A stretch of 64,000 bases of DNA, taken from assembly GCF_003719335.1 (NCBI RefSeq), contig NZ_RIAS01000006.1, forward strand, positions 124,001-188,000. The letters are read 5' to 3'. The stretch's first letter is position 1. The number at the start of each line of letters is the position of its first letter. The DNA comes from Paenibacillus amylolyticus (GTDB taxonomy: Bacteria > Bacillota > Bacilli > Paenibacillales > Paenibacillaceae). Both the position numbers and the translations under genes were made by a program. The notes under the pieces are model-generated. The model did no database searches. It saw nothing but the letters and a program-made list of their open reading frames with translations, and was not told where the DNA came from. Below are positions 63,101 to 64,000 of the stretch, in pieces.

Positions 63101-64000
63101 CCTTTGGCCAGATGTTTTCCAAGCACAGCTTCATCTGATATTTTGGAAGCGACAACGCTTTGATCTGCCAGTTTCGAAGCCGTCACTGCCTGCTCCAGCA
63201 ATTTCGCTGTTCCCACCGATTGGTCCGCCAGTTTGCTGCTAATGATGGCTCCATCGACCAGATGCTCACTGCCAATTTCGGCATTGCCAATCTGTTCGCT
63301 GCCTACAGCAGCAGCTCGAATCTGTACTGAACCGATCGAACCATCCACCAGATGTCGCCCATTCAAGGCATGTTCCGCAATATGCCGTGTATGAATCGAG
63401 CCATCCTCAATCTGTTCACTGCCGATGCTGCTTGCCAGCAATTGATTACGTCCAACGGACCCTTCAGCCAAATGAGACTGTTTCACCGAACCGGCCTGAA
63501 TATGGCGTGCATCAATAGATTGCTCTTCAATCTTGCTGCCTGTCACCGCTCCATCACGAATCTTGGCACTGGTGACCGCATCATCCGCCAATTTCGAGGT
63601 ATGGACGGCCCCACCTGCTAAATGACGGGTCTCAATCCCGCTAATCGCGATTTTCTCAGCAGTAACAGCTTGATTCTGAATTAATTCCTCCGTGACGAGC
63701 AAGCGACTCAGATGCCTTGTGCCGATGGAGCCATCCGCTATTTTGGCTGCATCAATGACCTGATTGCCCAGCTTCTGTGAGGTAATACTACCATCCCGGA
63801 TTTTGTCTCCAGCGATAGATGCATTTCTGATTTTGTGACCTGATACAGAGCCGTCAATCAGATGTTCTTCTGCAATCGAAGCCTCAGCCAGCTTTGCAGA
63901 AACAATCGCACCGTCCGCAATATGAATGCTCGTTACTGCATAATCCTGGAGAGCCTCACTCCCTACGGCACCGGATTTCAACTTGGAGGCATCCACCGAA
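60196..64000 (-). CDS. Giant 10-residue-repeat protein with WIAG-type tail, 5' end outside window
   Basis: At least 1,267 residues are present; the frame is open at 64000, so the N-terminus is missing. Most of it is a chain of 10-residue units, consensus (A/S)V-x-(S/T)-x-(K/H)-(L/I)-x-(D/E)-G, as in AVTASKLADG and SITASHLNEG, which should form a beta-helix or fibre. Near 1020-1130 a helical, acidic segment follows (EIWNAIRQVSAETLEQLAEF), then two last repeats and a C-terminal beta domain ending YGLLSWIAAGPSA. The end resembles proteins annotated as WIAG-tail domain. No signal peptide can be judged. Probable surface or spore fibre. Confidence 0.85.
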   Translation of the reverse strand, partial: SVDASKLKSGAVGSEALQDYAVTSIHIADGAIVSAKLAEASIAEEHLIDGSVSGHKIRNASIAGDKIRDGSITSQKLGNQVIDAAKIADGSIGTRHLSRLLVTEELIQNQAVTAEKIAISGIETRHLAGGAVHTSKLADDAVTSAKIRDGAVTGSKIEEQSIDARHIQAGSVKQSHLAEGSVGRNQLLASSIGSEQIEDGSIHTRHIAEHALNGRHLVDGSIGSVQIRAAAVGSEQIGNAEIGSEHLVDGAIISSKLADQSVGTAKLLEQAVTASKLADQSVVASKISDEAVLGKHLAKGAIRGEHIANRGITPVHVDNGAIHSIHLASGSIETTHLSEGSVSADALASGVVLEKHLAESSVGSFQLQDEAVTTAKLASESVTADKLAPSAVTSKAIASGTVNSSHLAKAAVSTTHLAPGSVDSEALRPYAVKAEHLTEHAVGAPHLQPGSVQTDAISRAAITTDKIAPGSVTSAQMAGGSIFPPHLTDHAVTSPKLSPESVSTDKLADLSVTSAKLADGSITSAKIMAESIVAKHIPAETIRGYHLKQHTISLEHLSDEVRTPELFANGSIPGSKLRQRTVTTEHLATDSVSGEELQYGAVGSEHLQRASVDSIHLAEGSIKSDHLTAQAVHSAHLREEVIRSEHITEQAISSNHLMAGAVQTEHLSPLCITEAHLQPGLISGLHLQGESLGAAHLQQGAVQSRHIQDGAVFSHHIQERSIGTEHLEEESVRSVILQDGAVTTSKLADSSVDGSKLTEGAVSSIHLTDESVQSAHIAEGAVRADHIEDGSITASHLNEEAVNTAHLQDSAVTASKLADGSVDGSKLTEGAVSSIHLTEASVQSAHIAEGAVRADHIEDGSITASHLNEGAVSTAHLQDGAVTASKLADGSVDGSKLTEGAVSSIHLTEASVQSAHIAEGAVRADHIEDGSITASHLSEEAVSTAHLQDGAVTASKLADGSVDGSKLTEGTISSVHLADRAIDGSKLSEQSITSSHLNDGIVGTSHLSEEIWNAIRQVSAETLEQLAEFKRQEAMQEVQQFIQSVGLPNEGLFAWGDDAESSPDAPAQFQAGTLNLQELLGLHNDSEIDAVLTEGEFAMEVTEAENALDGENALSLDVAVTDLSNAITPQGSNMEVPVSYTLEPQSVKQEHLCDGSVGSEQLQTGAVQAEHLAFQPVRSVSKQPAVQQFGMEAFVLPENETCTEVTIVFEESFVSEHYVIVAMSNDRGFQVSLLSQSEDEAVLEVTRTAECKHTYGLLSWIAAGPSA
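61097..61790. repeat. 210-bp tandem super-repeat within the fibre gene
   Basis: Units begin at 61097, 61307, 61517 and 61727 (partial), each starting GTCAGTTTACTGCC. Every 210-base unit encodes seven 10-residue modules. Copies differ at only a few bases, so they arose recently and may vary in number between strains or be collapsed in short-read assemblies. Confidence 0.92.

Overview
The window looks like chromosomal DNA of a spore-forming Bacillota, most probably Paenibacillus. It holds gerE, a YhcN/YlaJ-type sporulation lipoprotein, two CgeB-like spore glycosyltransferases, an M4 neutral protease and a WIAG-tail-like repeat protein. Strong AGGAGG-type ribosome binding sites and many ATGA stop/start overlaps are seen throughout. 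Almost all genes are on the minus strand.

Layout: 1-2.6 kb is an amino-sugar operon (MurR/RpiR regulator, nagB, nagA cut by the window edge). 3.2-8.9 kb is a visibly AT-rich insert carrying two DUF262 proteins and one protein of unknown family. It is bracketed by two copies (about 185 bp) of the 3' end of gerE plus its terminator; the right copy completes a full gerE. 9.2-14.8 kb has the YhcN-like lipoprotein and a four-gene GldA/F/G-like ABC operon ending in a DUF4340 protein. 15-20.8 kb has two GT4 glycosyltransferases, a DHA2 drug exporter and small genes. 21.0-32.3 kb is a long minus-strand run of 13 genes: four small proteins, two CgeB-like enzymes, GT4 and GT2 glycosyltransferases, and a dehydratase/reductase/epimerase set resembling UDP-FucNAc synthesis. 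33-36.3 kb is modBA with a divergent YvgK-like regulator. 37-39 kb is a zinc-starvation pair (zinc-free S14 and a COG0523 GTPase with a Zur box). 39.2-49 kb has an MFS gene and a sulfur-scavenging cluster. 50.7-57.8 kb is a second set of spore-surface-type glycosyltransferases with an RmlA/SpsI-type nucleotidyltransferase. 58.4-60 kb is an M4 protease, and 60.2-64 kb a giant 10-residue-repeat protein running off the right edge.

Three things stand out. The gerE-flanked DUF262/DUF262/unknown cassette reads as an acquired, possibly undescribed defence system. Many enzymes of the two glycosylation clusters share an arginine/lysine-rich N-terminus followed by a Gly/aromatic spaced motif (GYxxGxxxG type), also present at the C-terminus of a small basic protein in the first cluster; this looks like a common targeting or docking tag. 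The right-hand giant protein is built of 10-residue units arranged in 210-bp near-identical super-repeats. Start sites below were often moved from the longest ORF to the codon with the best ribosome binding site.
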